A stretch of DNA of 64,000 nucleotides. It comes from Kosakonia sacchari (GTDB taxonomy: Bacteria > Pseudomonadota > Gammaproteobacteria > Enterobacterales > Enterobacteriaceae). Positions 1 to 10,037 of this stretch are shown piece after piece. The notes under the pieces are model-generated. The model was given only the letters and a program-made list of their open reading frames with translations, was not told the origin of the DNA and made no database searches. The first letter of the stretch is position 1. Each line of letters opens with the position of its first letter. A program made the translations under genes and the position numbers. Location of the stretch: contig FOAY01000003.1 in the NCBI GenBank assembly GCA_900109485.1, positions 124,001-188,000 on the forward strand. The letters are read 5' to 3'.

Positions 1-1020
1 ACCGCAATCTATCCTTTTCCGCCAAAACCCCTGCCGCTGAATCAGCAAGACAAGCAATTTTACCGCGAGAAAATCAAACGCTTGCTGAAAGAGCGGGATG
101 CGGTGATGGTTGCGCACTACTATACTGACCCGGAAATCCAGCAACTGGCAGAAGAGACCGGTGGCTGTATCGCTGATTCGCTGGAGATGGCGCGCTTTGG
201 CGCCAGGCATCCAGCCTCCACGCTGCTGGTTGCGGGCGTTCGTTTTATGGGCGAGACGGCCAAGATTCTCAGCCCGGAAAAAACCATTCTGATGCCAACA
301 CTGCACGCGGAATGTTCGCTCGATCTGGGCTGCCCGATTGAGGAGTTTACCGCTTTCTGCGACGCTCACCCGGATCGTACAGTGGTGGTCTACGCGAATA
401 CCTCGGCAGCAGTGAAAGCGCGCGCCGACTGGGTTGTAACATCCAGTATTGCCGTGGAGTTGATTGAACATCTCGATAGCCTCGGCGAGAAAATTATCTG
501 GGCGCCGGACAAACATCTGGGAAGCTACGTGCAGAAACAGACCGGTGCAGATGTGCTGTGCTGGCAGGGCGCCTGTATTGTTCATGATGAATTTAAAACC
601 CAGGCGCTGATGCGTATGAAAGCGCTCTACCCGCAAGCCGCTATTCTGGTGCATCCGGAATCGCCGCAATCGGTCGTGCAACTGGCGGATGCTGTGGGAT
701 CCACCAGTCAATTGATTGCCGCGGCGAAAACGCTGCCGCATCAACAGCTTATTGTCGCTACCGATCGGGGGATCTTTTATAAGATGCAGCAAGCTGTACC
801 GGAAAAAGAGCTGTTTGAAGCGCCGACGGCGGGCGAAGGGGCGACTTGCCGCAGTTGCGCGCATTGTCCGTGGATGGCGATGAATGGCCTGAAAGCGATT
901 GCTGAAGGGCTGGAGCATGCCGGTGCTGAGCATGAGATCCATGTTGATGCGGCACTACGCGAAGGCGCGTTGGTATCGCTGAACCGCATGCTGGATTTTG
1001 CGGCTACACTACGACCTTAA
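1..1020 (+). CDS. nadA: Quinolinate synthase NadA (5' end cut by window edge)
   Basis: NadA condenses iminoaspartate with dihydroxyacetone phosphate to give quinolinate, the second step of de novo NAD synthesis in the cytosol. The reading frame is open from base 1, and its first codons ([10 protein letters not shown]) match about residue 9 of the E. coli protein, so only some 8 codons are missing. The TTG at 82 is internal, not the start. The three [4Fe-4S] cluster ligands fall at E. coli positions Cys113 (AECSLDLGC), Cys200 (CWQGAC) and Cys297 (CRSCAHC). pnuC follows 37 bases later on the same strand, as in E. coli, so the two probably form an NAD biosynthesis/salvage operon. The promoter lies outside the window. 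Confidence 0.97.
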   Translation, partial: TAIYPFPPKPLPLNQQDKQFYREKIKRLLKERDAVMVAHYYTDPEIQQLAEETGGCIADSLEMARFGARHPASTLLVAGVRFMGETAKILSPEKTILMPTLHAECSLDLGCPIEEFTAFCDAHPDRTVVVYANTSAAVKARADWVVTSSIAVELIEHLDSLGEKIIWAPDKHLGSYVQKQTGADVLCWQGACIVHDEFKTQALMRMKALYPQAAILVHPESPQSVVQLADAVGSTSQLIAAAKTLPHQQLIVATDRGIFYKMQQAVPEKELFEAPTAGEGATCRSCAHCPWMAMNGLKAIAEGLEHAGAEHEIHVDAALREGALVSLNRMLDFAATLRP

Positions 1021-1057
1021 TACTGTTTAACGCGTAACAATACGCTGTGGGGAAAGA

Positions 1058-1777
1058 ATGGATTTTTTTAGTACACAGAACATCCTGGTGCACATACCGC
1101 TGGGGGCCGGTGGGTACGATCTCTCATGGATTGAAGCCGCGGGCACGCTGGCGGGCTTATTGTGTATCTGGCTGGCGAGCCTGGAGAAAATCAGTAATTA
1201 CGCGTTTGGTCTGATAAACGTCACGCTGTTCGCCATTATCTTTTTCCAGATCCAGCTCTACGCCAGCCTGTTACTCCAGCTCTTTTTCTTTGCTGCCAAT
1301 ATTTACGGCTGGTATGCCTGGTCACGCCAGACATCGCAAAACGAGGCCGAGTTACAAATTCGCTGGCTGCCATTACCGAAAGCGCTGGCGTGGCTGGCCG
1401 TGTGCATGGTCGCGATTGGCCTGATGACTGCATTTATTGATCCTGTCTTTGCGTTTCTGACGACAATTGCCGTCTCAGTCATGCAAACGCTGGGGCTGAA
1501 TGTGGCGATGCCGCAACTGCAACCCGATGCTTTCCCGTTCTGGGATTCCTCCATGATGGTGTTGTCGATTGTGGCGATGATCCTGATGACCCGCAAATAC
1601 GTGGAAAACTGGCTGCTTTGGGTGATCATCAACGTCATCAGCGTGGTGATTTTCGCGTTACAAGGCGTGTGGGCGATGTCGCTTGAATATCTGATCCTGA
1701 CATTCATTGCGCTTAATGGCAGCCGGATGTGGATGAACAGCGCGCGTGAGCGGGGTTCTCACGCGTTTTCACATTAA
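1058..1777 (+). CDS. pnuC: Nicotinamide riboside transporter PnuC
   Basis: Inner-membrane facilitator that takes up nicotinamide riboside for NAD salvage. The 239-residue product has the same length as E. coli PnuC and several hydrophobic helices; family motifs include the aromatic NIYGWYAW segment (about residue 82) and the C-terminal [20 protein letters not shown] stretch. The ATG is preceded by a GGGGAAAG ribosome site. It lies directly after nadA. Its stop codon overlaps the stop of convergent zitB by 4 bases, leaving no room for an intergenic terminator. Orthology is clear from length, sequence and position. Confidence 0.97.
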   Translation: MDFFSTQNILVHIPLGAGGYDLSWIEAAGTLAGLLCIWLASLEKISNYAFGLINVTLFAIIFFQIQLYASLLLQLFFFAANIYGWYAWSRQTSQNEAELQIRWLPLPKALAWLAVCMVAIGLMTAFIDPVFAFLTTIAVSVMQTLGLNVAMPQLQPDAFPFWDSSMMVLSIVAMILMTRKYVENWLLWVIINVISVVIFALQGVWAMSLEYLILTFIALNGSRMWMNSARERGSHAFSH

Positions 1778-2706
1778 TGGTGATGCTGATGGTGATGGTC
1801 AGGCTGTGATTCTCCCAGCGTGCAGTCTGGCCCGTTACAAGGCTGATACTCCATCTGCACGGTGGAGTGCTCAATCTGGTAATGGTGGGTGAGGAAATGC
1901 TGGATCTCACCGAGTAGCTTATCGTGATCCCGCGGTGGAATAACCTGTACATGCAACGTCATTAATGGTTTTTCACCAACCAGCCAGACATGAACATGGT
2001 GTACGTCGCGCACTTCCGGAATGGCGCGGCGCAAATGGCGTTTTAGCGCGCCAATATCGAAAGTTGACGGCGCCCCTTCCAGCAGTTCATTAACGCTTTC
2101 TTTCAATAAGCGCCAGGCGCTGCGCAACACCAGCGCGGAAACCAGCACGGAAAGTATCGGATCGACCGGCGTCCATCCGGTCAGCATAATCACCAGCGCG
2201 GCGGCGATCGCCCCAACGGAACCGAGCAGATCACCCAGTACATGCAGCGCCGCAGCACGCACATTGAGGTTCTTCTCTTCGCTACCGCGATGCAGCAACC
2301 AGAACGCGAGTATGTTTGCCAGCAGACCGGCAATAGCGATCACCATCATGGTTAACCCGGCCACCGGCTGCGGATGGTAAAAGCGCTGAAGGGCTTCCCA
2401 GACAATCCACACGGTAATCAGCACCAGCGCCAGTGCATTCACAAAGGCGGCCAGCGTCGTCAGCCGCAGCCAGCCAAAGGTGCGATGCGCGCTGGGCGGC
2501 TGGCGAGCAAACCAGACAGCTAATAGCGCGAAGAGCAGGGCGGCGGCATCGGTAAGCATGTGACCCGCATCAGCCAGCAGCGCCAGCGAGCCGGAAATAA
2601 TCCCGCCTGCCACCTCCACCAACATAAAAACGGCGGTGACAATAAAAGCCAGCAACAAACGCCGGGCGTTGGCATCGGCGGGGGCGTGCGAATGTGAATG
2701 CGCCAT
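1774..2706 (-). CDS. zitB: Zinc efflux transporter ZitB (CDF family)
   Basis: Cation diffusion facilitator exporting Zn2+ from the cytoplasm by proton exchange. The 310-residue protein has six predicted membrane helices. The transport-site ligands are visible as Asp46, His49 and Asp53 ([11 protein letters not shown]) and as His155 and Asp159 (HVLGD). Histidine-rich ends (HSHSHAP at the N-terminus, DHHHQHHH at the C-terminus) and a cytoplasmic C-terminal domain fit the family. A strong Shine-Dalgarno sequence (AAGGAAGGAG) precedes the ATG. The gene is convergent with pnuC, with a 4-base overlap, and the ybgS terminator lies just upstream of it. Confidence 0.96.
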   Translation of the reverse strand: MAHSHSHAPADANARRLLLAFIVTAVFMLVEVAGGIISGSLALLADAGHMLTDAAALLFALLAVWFARQPPSAHRTFGWLRLTTLAAFVNALALVLITVWIVWEALQRFYHPQPVAGLTMMVIAIAGLLANILAFWLLHRGSEEKNLNVRAAALHVLGDLLGSVGAIAAALVIMLTGWTPVDPILSVLVSALVLRSAWRLLKESVNELLEGAPSTFDIGALKRHLRRAIPEVRDVHHVHVWLVGEKPLMTLHVQVIPPRDHDKLLGEIQHFLTHHYQIEHSTVQMEYQPCNGPDCTLGESQPDHHHQHHH

Positions 2707-2769
2707 GAATGGCTCCTTCCTTTTAACCAGGCTTAACGCCTTACATCATTACAGATTTTTCACCGGTGA

Positions 2770-2802
2770 GAAGAAAAAAATAAGGAGAGCCGAAGCTCTC
2801 CT
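2770..2802 (-). terminator. Rho-independent terminator of ybgS
   Basis: On the minus strand an 8-bp perfect stem (AGGAGAGC / GCTCTCCT, 2783-2802) with a TTCG loop is followed by a T-rich tract (2770-2782). It lies between ybgS and zitB. Confidence 0.85.
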
Positions 2803-2823
2803 CATGTGTCATGGCGTCACTCT

Positions 2824-3210
2824 TTACTGGGTTGTGCCATCGGTTTTGGTATTGACGTCATTATTAGTGCCATTACCGGTTTCGACTTTTTTGTTTACGT
2901 CCGGGCAACGCCCATCCTTACACATCGTGTTTTTGTGCACTTCATCTTTGCTCATATGCTGCGATGAGTGAGTCTGATGCGTACCGGTAGCGGAATTCGT
3001 GCTGCCGTTGTTAATTTTGCTGTTATCAACCCCGTTCGGTGCAAGGTTCTGCTGCGCGTCCGGGGCGGTCTGCCCCGCGGCTGCCGAGGAGTTGGCCTGG
3101 CCGTTATTGGTCGAGGCGTCAGATGCCGAATCGGCAGCCCATGCTGCGCCGCCTGCAAGGGTCAGCGTCGATGTCAGTAAAAGCGTCGCTAATTTATTCA
3201 TTTTCATCAT
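2824..3210 (-). CDS. ybgS: YbgS-like small secreted protein
   Basis: A 128-residue protein of unknown function conserved in enterobacteria. It starts with a Sec signal peptide ([18 protein letters not shown], likely cleaved after AAWA near residue 25), so the mature protein should be periplasmic or exported. The mature part is rich in Asn, Gln, Ser and Thr and low in complexity. It keeps the family core [18 protein letters not shown] with two cysteines and the end [13 protein letters not shown], both close to E. coli YbgS. Either of the two nearby Met codons could be the start. The gene is monocistronic, divergent from aroG, and ends in a clear terminator. Confidence 0.9.
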   Translation of the reverse strand: MMKMNKLATLLLTSTLTLAGGAAWAADSASDASTNNGQANSSAAAGQTAPDAQQNLAPNGVDNSKINNGSTNSATGTHQTHSSQHMSKDEVHKNTMCKDGRCPDVNKKVETGNGTNNDVNTKTDGTTQ

Positions 3211-3437
3211 AAAGCTCCTGTTCTGGTCGTTTTCATCACCGGTAAAGGCGATAAAAGCAGCGCGAACGAGTCATCACGCTCAGTGGTGAAAGATGCCGCT
3301 TTAATGATTAACGGCAGAATGTAATATTGATAAAATCAAATTTAACGGTGTTTACAGTTAAAAAGTGTAGCCTCTATCTAACGGTCTGCGACTTTTGCAT
3401 GGCTTTTGGCGCCATTCCAGGAATTATCCGCCCGCAG

Positions 3438-3455
3438 TGTAAAAGGGCGTTTACA
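3438..3455 (+). promoter_or_regulatory. TyrR box upstream of aroG
   Basis: Perfect TyrR consensus: TGTAAA, six bases, TTTACA. The right half also serves as the -35 hexamer of the aroG promoter, the geometry of repression by TyrR with phenylalanine in E. coli. Confidence 0.9.
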
Positions 3456-3478
3456 CTTCGGGCCTGACAAGATAGATT
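3450..3478 (+). promoter_or_regulatory. aroG promoter
   Basis: -35 TTTACA (3450-3455), 17-bp spacer, -10 TAGATT (3473-3478). It is inferred from hexamer match, spacing and similarity to the E. coli aroG promoter. The rest of the 3211-3525 gap holds no convincing gene. Confidence 0.7.
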
Positions 3479-3525
3479 GGAAAGATTGCATTCATTACAA
3501 AAAGTATGGCCACACTGGAAAGATC

Positions 3526-4578
3526 ATGAATTATCAGAACGACGATTTACGTATTAAAGAGATCAACGAGTTATTACCTCCTGTAGCGCTCCTTGAAAAA
3601 TTCCCCGCCACTGAAACTGCCGCCCAGACGGTATCCAGCGCCCGCAAAGCGATCCACAGCATCCTGCGCGGCAATGACGATCGTCTGCTGGTGGTGATTG
3701 GCCCGTGTTCCATTCATGATCCTGCGGCGGCGAAAGAGTACGCTTCGCGCCTGCTGGCATTGCGTGAAGAGCTCAGCGGCGAGCTGGAAGTGGTGATGCG
3801 CGTCTATTTTGAAAAACCGCGTACTACCGTTGGCTGGAAAGGGCTGATCAACGATCCGCATATGGATAACAGCTTCCAGATCAACGACGGCCTGCGCATT
3901 GCCCGCAAGTTACTGCTGGAAATCAATGACAGCGGCCTGCCGGCTGCGGGTGAATTCCTCGATATGATCACGCCGCAATATCTGGCGGATCTGATGAGCT
4001 GGGGGGCGATCGGCGCCCGTACTACGGAATCACAGGTACACCGCGAGCTGGCTTCTGGTCTCTCCTGCCCGGTTGGATTCAAAAACGGCACCGACGGCAC
4101 CATCAAAGTGGCGATCGATGCCATTAACGCCGCCAGCGCGCCGCACTGCTTCCTGTCCGTCACCAAATGGGGCCACTCTGCCATTGTGAATACCGCCGGT
4201 AATGGCGACTGTCACATCATTCTGCGCGGCGGCAAAGAGCCGAACTACAGTGCAAAACACGTGGCAGAAGTGAAAGTTGGCCTGACCAAAGCGGGCCTGG
4301 AACCGCAGGTGATGATCGATTTCAGCCATGCGAACTCCAGCAAGCAGTTCAAAAAGCAAATGGACGTTGGCAGCGACGTCTGCCAGCAGATCGCCAACGG
4401 TGAAAAAGCGATTATTGGCGTGATGATTGAAAGCCACCTGGTGGAAGGTAATCAGAGCCTGGAGAGCGGCGAACCGCTGGCCTACGGTAAGAGCATCACC
4501 GATGCGTGCATCGGCTGGGAAGATACGGACACGATCCTGCGTCAGTTAGCGGCAGCGGTAAAAGCACGTCGCGCCTGA
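3526..4578 (+). CDS. aroG: Phe-sensitive DAHP synthase AroG
   Basis: Condenses phosphoenolpyruvate and erythrose 4-phosphate to DAHP, the first step of the shikimate pathway. The start is the ATG at 3526 (MNYQNDDLRIKEIN), giving 350 residues as in E. coli; the in-frame extension back to 3406 runs across the TyrR box and promoter and is not coding. Metal ligand Cys61 (GPCSIHD) is present, as are residues tied to phenylalanine inhibition in E. coli AroG (Asp146 and Pro150 in EFLDMITP), so feedback control is probably intact. It is transcribed alone, divergent from ybgS and convergent with gpmA. Confidence 0.97.
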   Translation: MNYQNDDLRIKEINELLPPVALLEKFPATETAAQTVSSARKAIHSILRGNDDRLLVVIGPCSIHDPAAAKEYASRLLALREELSGELEVVMRVYFEKPRTTVGWKGLINDPHMDNSFQINDGLRIARKLLLEINDSGLPAAGEFLDMITPQYLADLMSWGAIGARTTESQVHRELASGLSCPVGFKNGTDGTIKVAIDAINAASAPHCFLSVTKWGHSAIVNTAGNGDCHIILRGGKEPNYSAKHVAEVKVGLTKAGLEPQVMIDFSHANSSKQFKKQMDVGSDVCQQIANGEKAIIGVMIESHLVEGNQSLESGEPLAYGKSITDACIGWEDTDTILRQLAAAVKARRA

Positions 4579-4607
4579 TTCGAGCCGCAGAGGCGTTGGC
4601 TTTCCTC

Positions 4608-4650
4608 GCTAACCCTGGCCGCTTACTTGTGTTAGCAGCCGGGGATTAGC
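4608..4650. repeat. Imperfect stem-loop element after aroG
   Basis: GCTAACCCTGGC (4608-4619) pairs with GCCGGGGATTAGC (4638-4650) around an 18-base loop, with one wobble pair and one bulge. There is no T tract. It resembles a class of intergenic palindromes seen downstream of enterobacterial genes; the identity is inferred. Confidence 0.4.
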
Positions 4651-4694
4651 TTCGCCGCTGCCTTATTTTATGAATCTGATTGCGTGTGAAGTGC

Positions 4695-4729
4695 AAAAAA
4701 AAAGCGTGGAGTAATCCACGCTTTTTTTT
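4695..4729. terminator. Bidirectional terminator between aroG and gpmA
   Basis: An 8-bp perfect stem (AGCGTGGA / TCCACGCT, 4703-4722) with a GTAA loop has an A tract (4695-4702) on one side and a T tract (4722-4729) on the other, so it can stop both convergent transcripts. Confidence 0.92.
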
Positions 4730-4741
4730 ATGGGGGAAAAC

Positions 4742-5494
4742 TTACTTCGCTTTACCCTGGTTTGCTACCGCAGCGGCTTTAGCAGCAATCTCTTCCGCAT
4801 TGCCCAGGTAGTAGTGTTTCAGCGGTTTGAAGTTTTCATCGAACTCATAAACCAACGGTACGCCGGTCGGGATGTTCAGTTCGAGGATCTCTTCTTCGCT
4901 CATGTTGTCGAGGTATTTCACCAGCGCGCGCAGGGAGTTACCGTGCGCAGCGATGATCACGCGCTCACCGCTTTTCAGGCGCGGCAGAATGGTTTCATTC
5001 CAGTAAGGAATAACGCGATCGATGGTCAGCGCCAGGCTTTCGGTCTGCGGCAGCTCGGCTTCGGTCAGTTTGGCGTAGCGCGGATCGTGGCCCGGGAAAC
5101 GCTCGTCATCTTTGGTCAGCGCCGGCGGGGTAACGGCAAAGCCACGACGCCACTGTTTAACCTGCTCGTCACCGTATTTTTCTGCGGTTTCGGCTTTGTT
5201 CAGACCCTGCAACGCACCGTAGTGACGCTCGTTCAGTTTCCAGCTTTTTTCTACCGGCAACCACGCCTGATCCAGTTCGTCCAGCACGTTCCACAGTGTG
5301 TGGATGGCACGTTTCAGCACGGAAGTGTAAGCAAAATCGAAGGAGTAGCCTTCCTCTTTCAGCAGTTTGCCTGCTGCTTTCGCTTCACCCACGCCTTTCT
5401 CTGACAGATCGACATCGTACCAACCGGTGAAGCGGTTTTCGTTGTTCCACTGGCTTTCGCCATGACGAACCAGAACCAGCTTAGTAACAGCCAT
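4742..5494 (-). CDS. gpmA: 2,3-bisphosphoglycerate-dependent phosphoglycerate mutase GpmA
   Basis: Interconverts 3- and 2-phosphoglycerate in glycolysis. The 250-residue protein ([17 protein letters not shown]) is nearly identical to the E. coli enzyme. The phosphorylated catalytic His11 lies in RHGE and the second histidine in [10 protein letters not shown]. The ATG at 5494 was chosen because AGGAG stands just upstream; the longer frame to 5530 would translate the promoter and Fur box. It is a monocistronic gene with its own promoter and a Fur site, and it shares a bidirectional terminator with aroG. Confidence 0.97.
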   Translation of the reverse strand: MAVTKLVLVRHGESQWNNENRFTGWYDVDLSEKGVGEAKAAGKLLKEEGYSFDFAYTSVLKRAIHTLWNVLDELDQAWLPVEKSWKLNERHYGALQGLNKAETAEKYGDEQVKQWRRGFAVTPPALTKDDERFPGHDPRYAKLTEAELPQTESLALTIDRVIPYWNETILPRLKSGERVIIAAHGNSLRALVKYLDNMSEEEILELNIPTGVPLVYEFDENFKPLKHYYLGNAEEIAAKAAAVANQGKAK

Positions 5495-5519
5495 ACTCTT
5501 ACTCCTGTAAGCCTGATTG

Positions 5520-5538
5520 AATGATAACAATTCTCATT
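5520..5538 (-). promoter_or_regulatory. Fur box upstream of gpmA
   Basis: The minus strand reads AATGAGAATTGTTATCATT, a close match to the 19-bp Fur consensus. It lies immediately downstream of, and partly over, the -10 element. Fur control of gpmA has been reported in E. coli; the site here is inferred from sequence. Confidence 0.75.
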
Positions 5539-5565
5539 ATATTGCCGGGGAGCGATCCCCGGCAA
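5536..5565 (-). promoter_or_regulatory. gpmA promoter with embedded 9-bp inverted repeat
   Basis: Minus-strand -35 TTGCCG (plus 5560-5565), 18-bp spacer and perfect -10 TATAAT (plus 5536-5541). The spacer and -35 are occupied by the inverted repeat TTGCCGGGG / CCCCGGCAA (5542-5565, 6-base centre). Confidence 0.7.
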
Positions 5566-5669
5566 CGATTACCCATAACCATAGCGAAAATAGCCGCGCA
5601 GTGTAAGGTGCTTGTGAACCAGGGGTTATAGTTTTGTCGATAAGTGGCGCTTATTTCAGCAAAATGAGC

Positions 5670-5696
5670 AAAAAAAAGCCCTCCGGGAGGAGGGCT
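5670..5696 (-). terminator. Terminator of the gal operon (after galM)
   Basis: A perfect 8-bp stem AGCCCTCC / GGAGGGCT (5677-5696) with a 4-base loop, followed on the minus strand by a T tract (5670-5677). Confidence 0.93.
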
Positions 5697-5700
5697 GAGA

Positions 5701-6741
5701 TTAAAGCGCAATAAAGTGATATTCCGTCAGGCTGACATATTCGCTGCCGGGGCGTAAAACACAGTCCGGCTGTGGATAGTCCGGGCGATTCGGGCTGTCG
5801 GGCAAAAATTCGCTCTCCAGCGCCAGGCCCTGCCATGCAGCGTAGGTTTTCCCCCCGCGCGCTGGCGTACCGTCGAGATAATTGCCGGAATAGAACTGGA
5901 GCGCAGGGGCGCTGGTATAAACCGTCATTTGCAGTTGATTATCCGCCGACCACAACTGTGCGGCAGGCAGGCTGGCATCGCCCTTCGCCTGCAACAAAAA
6001 CGCATGATCGTAGCCTTTTACCACGCGCTGATCGTCATCGCTGAGAAACTCTTCCGCCACGGTTTTGGGCGTACGGAAATCAAAACTGGTCAGCGCGACT
6101 TTTTTCAACCCGCCGGTCGGCAGCCCCATCTCATCCACAGGCAGATATTCATCTGCCAGCAGTTGCAGCGAGTGGCTACGCACATCAGACTGATGCCCAT
6201 CGAGGTTGAAATAGGCGTGGTTGGTCAGGTTGACCGGGCAGGGTTTGTCGGTCGTAGCGCGATATTCAATGGCCAGACGGTTATCCTCGCCGAGGCGAAA
6301 ATGCGCCGTAGCGTTTACGTTGCCCGGAAAACCCTGATCGCCATCCGGCGAAGTCAGCGAAAACAGCACCTCATTTCCATTCTGACGCTCAATCCGCCAG
6401 CGACGCTTGTCGAAACCTTCCGGGCCGCCGTGCAACTGATTTTCGCCCTGGCTGGGCGTAAGCGTATATGTCTGGCCATCAAGCTGAAAACAGCTTTTGC
6501 TGATACGGTTGGCGTAACGGCCCACCGAGGCGCCGAGAAACGCGGATTGTTGCAGATAGTATTCCGGTGACGCACAGCCGAGTAACGCTTCACGCACGGT
6601 GCCATCTTTCAGTGGCACACGTGCCGAGAGCAGCGTCGCGCCCCAGTCCATGAGTGTTACCACCATTCCGGCGCTGTTGCGCAGAGTGATGAGACGAAAA
6701 GGCAGCCCGTCCGGAGCCGCCGTCGCAGATTCGTTTAGCAC
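5701..6741 (-). CDS. galM: Aldose 1-epimerase GalM
   Basis: Galactose mutarotase, converting beta- to alpha-D-galactose for galactokinase. A GTG start at 6741 ([14 protein letters not shown] follows) gives 346 residues, the E. coli length, and overlaps the end of galK by 7 bases, as expected for a coupled operon gene. The longer in-frame extension to 6768 lies wholly inside galK and is rejected. Family motifs are visible: the [13 protein letters not shown] segment with a catalytic-type histidine, the second histidine in [12 protein letters not shown], and the C-terminal [12 protein letters not shown] with the catalytic glutamate. It is the last gene of galETKM. Confidence 0.96.
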   Translation of the reverse strand: MLNESATAAPDGLPFRLITLRNSAGMVVTLMDWGATLLSARVPLKDGTVREALLGCASPEYYLQQSAFLGASVGRYANRISKSCFQLDGQTYTLTPSQGENQLHGGPEGFDKRRWRIERQNGNEVLFSLTSPDGDQGFPGNVNATAHFRLGEDNRLAIEYRATTDKPCPVNLTNHAYFNLDGHQSDVRSHSLQLLADEYLPVDEMGLPTGGLKKVALTSFDFRTPKTVAEEFLSDDDQRVVKGYDHAFLLQAKGDASLPAAQLWSADNQLQMTVYTSAPALQFYSGNYLDGTPARGGKTYAAWQGLALESEFLPDSPNRPDYPQPDCVLRPGSEYVSLTEYHFIAL

Positions 6742-7883
6742 TGTCCTGCTCCCTGTGAAGGTTTGCACACATAAAAGGTTTCTTTGATGCCGGTTTTGGC
6801 TTCGTACTGGTTTTCCACGGCCTGTTTCACCGCAGGAACCAGCGCTTCCGGCACCAGCGCGACAACGCAGCCGCCAAAGCCGCCGCCGGTCATGCGCACG
6901 CCGCCTTTATCACCGATGGTGGCTTTCACAATCTCGACCAGCGTATCGATTTGCGGCACGGTGATTTCAAAATCATCGCGCATCGACGCGTGGGATTCGG
7001 CCATCAGCACGCTCATGCGTTGCAGATCGCCTTTCTCCAGCGCGGCGGCCGCTTCCACGGTGCGCGCGTTTTCTGTCAGCACATGACGTACGCGTTTGCT
7101 GACCAGCGGATCCAGCTCGTGCGCTACCGCATTGAACTGGTCGATGCTGACATCACGCAGCGCTTTCTGCTGGAAGAAACGCGCGCCGGTTTCGCACTGC
7201 TGACGACGCGTGTTGTATTCACTGCCAACCAGCGTGCGTTTGAAGTTACTGTTAATGATGACAATTGCCACGCCTTCCGGCATAGACACCGCTTTGGTGC
7301 CGAGCGAGCGGCAGTCGATCAGCAACGCGCTGCCTTTTTTGCCCAGCGCCGAAATCAACTGATCCATAATGCCGCAGTTACAGCCGACGAACTGGTTTTC
7401 CGCTTCCTGGCCGTTAAGGGCAATCTGCGCGCCATCCAGCGGCAGATGGTAAAGCTGCTGGAAAACGGTGCCGACCGCCACTTCCAGCGATGCTGAGGAG
7501 CTTAACCCCGCGCCTTGCGGTACGTTGCCGCTGATCACCAGATCGGCGCCGCCAAAGCCCGCGTTGCGTTTTTGCAGGTGTTTCACTACGCCACGCACAT
7601 AGTTGGACCACTGCTGGCTGTCGTGAGTAACAATCGGGGCGTCGAGGGAAAATTCATCCGTCTGGTTATCGTAATCGGCGGCAATCACCCGCACGAGGCG
7701 ATCGGTGCGCGCTGCGCAGCTAATCACCGTCTGGTAATTAATAGCGCAGGGCAGCACAAAACCGTCGTTATAGTCAGTATGTTCGCCAATCAGATTCACA
7801 CGGCCCGGAGCCTGAATGGTATGGGTGGCAGGGTAGCCAAATTTCTCAGCAAACAGGGATTGTGTTTTTTCTTTCAGACTCAT
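6735..7883 (-). CDS. galK: Galactokinase GalK
   Basis: Phosphorylates alpha-D-galactose to galactose 1-phosphate with ATP, in the Leloir pathway. The 382-residue product equals E. coli GalK in length. GHMP-kinase features are in order: the galactokinase signature [15 protein letters not shown] (27-41), the ATP-binding glycine loop [14 protein letters not shown] (119-132), catalytic Asp174 in CGIMDQ, and the C-terminal MTGGGFGGC motif. It lies two bases after the galT stop and overlaps galM, so it is the third gene of a tight operon. Confidence 0.98.
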   Translation of the reverse strand: MSLKEKTQSLFAEKFGYPATHTIQAPGRVNLIGEHTDYNDGFVLPCAINYQTVISCAARTDRLVRVIAADYDNQTDEFSLDAPIVTHDSQQWSNYVRGVVKHLQKRNAGFGGADLVISGNVPQGAGLSSSASLEVAVGTVFQQLYHLPLDGAQIALNGQEAENQFVGCNCGIMDQLISALGKKGSALLIDCRSLGTKAVSMPEGVAIVIINSNFKRTLVGSEYNTRRQQCETGARFFQQKALRDVSIDQFNAVAHELDPLVSKRVRHVLTENARTVEAAAALEKGDLQRMSVLMAESHASMRDDFEITVPQIDTLVEIVKATIGDKGGVRMTGGGFGGCVVALVPEALVPAVKQAVENQYEAKTGIKETFYVCKPSQGAGQC

Positions 7884-7885
7884 TG

Positions 7886-8932
7886 TTATTCTCCGGATTC
7901 GCGAAAATGGACATCGCTCAGCGCACGCAGGCGTTCAGCGGCTTGTTCTGCCGTCAGATCGCGCTGGGTTTCCGCCAGCATTTCGTATCCCACCATAAAT
8001 TTACGTACGGTAGCGGAACGCAGCAGCGGCGGATAGAAATGCGCGTGCAACTGCCAGTGATCATTCTCTTCGCCGTTAAACGGCGCGCCGTGCCAGCCCA
8101 TCGAGTAGGGGAAAGAGCACTGGAACAGGTTGTCGTAACGGCTGGTCAGTTTTTTCAGCGCCAGCGCCAGATCGCTGCGCTGCGCTGCGGTTAAGTCGGT
8201 AATGCGCTGGATATGCGCTTTCGGCAACAGCAGCGTTTCGAACGGCCAGGCCGCCCAGTAAGGCACCACGGCCAGCCAGTGGTCGGTTTCCACGACCGTA
8301 CGGCTGCCGTCATTCAGCTCGCGCTGCGCATAATCGACCAGCATTGGCGAGTGATGTTCAGCAAAGTAAGCTTTTTGCAGGCGGTCTTCGCGTTCCACTT
8401 CGTTGGGCAGGAAACTGTTCGCCCACACCTGGCCATGCGGATGCGGGTTGGAGCAGCCCATTGCCGCGCCTTTGTTCTCAAATACCTGCACCCATGGATA
8501 CTGCTGGCCCAGCTCGGCGGTTTGCTGTTGCCAGGTTTTCACCACCTCTTCCAGCGCGCTCAGGCTCAGTTCCGGCAGCGTTTTGCTGTGATCCGGCGAG
8601 AAGCAAATAACCCGGCTGGTCCCGCGCGCGCTCTGGCTGCGCATCAGCGGATCGCTGCTTTCCGGCGCCTGCGGCGTATCGGTCATCAGCGCTGCAAAAT
8701 CATTGGTGAACACGTAAGTACTGGTGTAATCCGGGTTTTTATCGCCCGTTACGCGAGTATTGCCCGGACACAGGAAGCAATCCGGATCGTGTGCAGGCAA
8801 TGTTTGCTTCGCAGGCGTTTCCTGCGCCCCTTGCCAGGGACGCTTTGCGCGATGCGGAGAAACCAGGATCCACTGATCGGTCAGCGGGTTGTAGCGGCGA
8901 TGCGGATGATCGACCGGGTTAAATTGCGTCAT
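7886..8932 (-). CDS. galT: Galactose-1-phosphate uridylyltransferase GalT
   Basis: Exchanges UMP between UDP-glucose and galactose 1-phosphate. The start is the ATG at 8932 ([16 protein letters not shown]), preceded by GGAG, giving 348 residues as in E. coli; the longer frame to 9007 runs into galE. The catalytic HPHPHG motif is present, with His164 as a zinc ligand and His166 as the UMP-carrying nucleophile, along with zinc ligands Cys52 and Cys55. It is the second gene of galETKM, 10 bases after galE. Confidence 0.97.
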   Translation of the reverse strand: MTQFNPVDHPHRRYNPLTDQWILVSPHRAKRPWQGAQETPAKQTLPAHDPDCFLCPGNTRVTGDKNPDYTSTYVFTNDFAALMTDTPQAPESSDPLMRSQSARGTSRVICFSPDHSKTLPELSLSALEEVVKTWQQQTAELGQQYPWVQVFENKGAAMGCSNPHPHGQVWANSFLPNEVEREDRLQKAYFAEHHSPMLVDYAQRELNDGSRTVVETDHWLAVVPYWAAWPFETLLLPKAHIQRITDLTAAQRSDLALALKKLTSRYDNLFQCSFPYSMGWHGAPFNGEENDHWQLHAHFYPPLLRSATVRKFMVGYEMLAETQRDLTAEQAAERLRALSDVHFRESGE

Positions 8933-8942
8933 TACTGCTCCT

Positions 8943-9959
8943 TCAATCCGGATAACCCTGCGGATGGCGTGACTGCCAGCGCCAGGTATCCTCTGCCATT
9001 TCGTCAAGCGTACGGGTCACGCGCCAGTTCAGCTCTTTATCGGCTTTGGTCGCGTCGGCCCAGTAGGCCGGTAAATCGCCCTCGCGGCGCGGCGCATAGT
9101 GCCATGCCACCGGTTTGCCGCAGGCTTTGCTGAAGGCGTTAACCACATCCAGTACGCTGCTGCCGACGCCGGCGCCGAGGTTGTAAATATGGACGCCCGG
9201 TTTGCCAGCCAGCTGTTGCATCGCCGCAACGTGACCGTCAGCCAGGTCCATCACATGAATGTAATCACGCACGCCCGTGCCATCCGGCGTTGGATAATCG
9301 CTGCCGAAGATCGCCAGAGAATCACGACGGCCAACGGCAACCTGCGCGATGTAAGGCATCAGGTTATTCGGGATACCCTGCGGATCTTCGCCCATATCTC
9401 CTGACGGATGCGCGCCAACCGGGTTGAAGTAGCGCAGCAGCGCGATGCTCCACTCTGGCTGTGCTTTTTGCAGGTCGGTGAGGATCTGTTCCACCATCAA
9501 CTTGCTTTTGCCGTACGGACTTTGCGGCGTCCCGGTGGGGAAGCTTTCGACATACGGGATTTTCGGTTGATCGCCGTAGACCGTCGCGGAGGAGCTGAAA
9601 ATCAGGTTTTTGACGTTGGCGGCGCGCATGGCGTCGATCAGGCGCAGCGTACCGTTGACGTTGTTGTCGTAGTACTCCAGCGGCTTCGCCACGGATTCGC
9701 CCACGGCCTTCAGCCCGGCAAAGTGAATGACCGCTTCAATGGCATGATCGTGCAGGATTTCGGCCAGCAGCGCTTCATCGCGAATATCGCCTTCAACGAA
9801 CAGTGCGGATTTTCCGCCAAAGCGCTCGATTTCATTGAGCACACTGCGCTTACTGTTACAGAGGTTATCCAGAATGATGACGTCATGGCCGTTTTGCAGC
9901 AGTTGTACGCAGGTGTGGCTTCCTATGTAACCGCTACCACCAGTAACCAGAACTCGCAT
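8943..9959 (-). CDS. galE: UDP-glucose 4-epimerase GalE
   Basis: NAD-dependent interconversion of UDP-galactose and UDP-glucose, which regenerates UDP-glucose for GalT and supplies UDP-galactose for surface glycans. The 338-residue short-chain dehydrogenase has the NAD-binding GGSGYIGSH motif at the N-terminus and the catalytic Ser124, Tyr149 and Lys153 ([13 protein letters not shown]). It is the first gene of galETKM. The internal GalR/GalS operator O_I is embedded in its first codons, so the coding and operator constraints overlap. Confidence 0.98.
   Translation of the reverse strand: MRVLVTGGSGYIGSHTCVQLLQNGHDVIILDNLCNSKRSVLNEIERFGGKSALFVEGDIRDEALLAEILHDHAIEAVIHFAGLKAVGESVAKPLEYYDNNVNGTLRLIDAMRAANVKNLIFSSSATVYGDQPKIPYVESFPTGTPQSPYGKSKLMVEQILTDLQKAQPEWSIALLRYFNPVGAHPSGDMGEDPQGIPNNLMPYIAQVAVGRRDSLAIFGSDYPTPDGTGVRDYIHVMDLADGHVAAMQQLAGKPGVHIYNLGAGVGSSVLDVVNAFSKACGKPVAWHYAPRREGDLPAYWADATKADKELNWRVTRTLDEMAEDTWRWQSRHPQGYPD
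9925..9940 (-). promoter_or_regulatory. GalR/GalS internal operator O_I within galE
   Basis: The minus strand reads GTGGTAGCGGTTACAT inside the galE codons for GGSGYI, the same 16-bp site as the internal gal operator of E. coli. Confidence 0.85.
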
Positions 9960-9991
9960 ATTTCACTCCATAAAGCATTTGATATGAACAA

Positions 9992-10002
9992 ACCTTAGCA
10001 TA
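9992..10002 (-). promoter_or_regulatory. gal promoter -10 region (P1 and P2)
   Basis: The overlapping gal promoters keep the P2 -10 TATGCT (plus 9997-10002). The P1 -10, TATGGT in E. coli as recalled, reads TAAGGT here (plus 9992-9997). Assignments rest on alignment with the E. coli gal regulatory region. Confidence 0.65.
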
Positions 10003-10015
10003 ACAGAGAGGTGAA

Positions 10016-10037
10016 AACTGTGACATGGGATAAATTA
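10016..10037 (-). promoter_or_regulatory. CRP site of the gal operon
   Basis: The minus strand AATTTATCCCATGTCACA has one strong half site (TCACA) and one weak half, at the same place as the E. coli gal CRP site next to O_E. Confidence 0.8.

Noticed and set aside
3406-3525. In-frame 40-codon N-terminal extension of AroG
   Set aside because: It contains the TyrR box and promoter; the 350-residue protein from 3526 has the family length.
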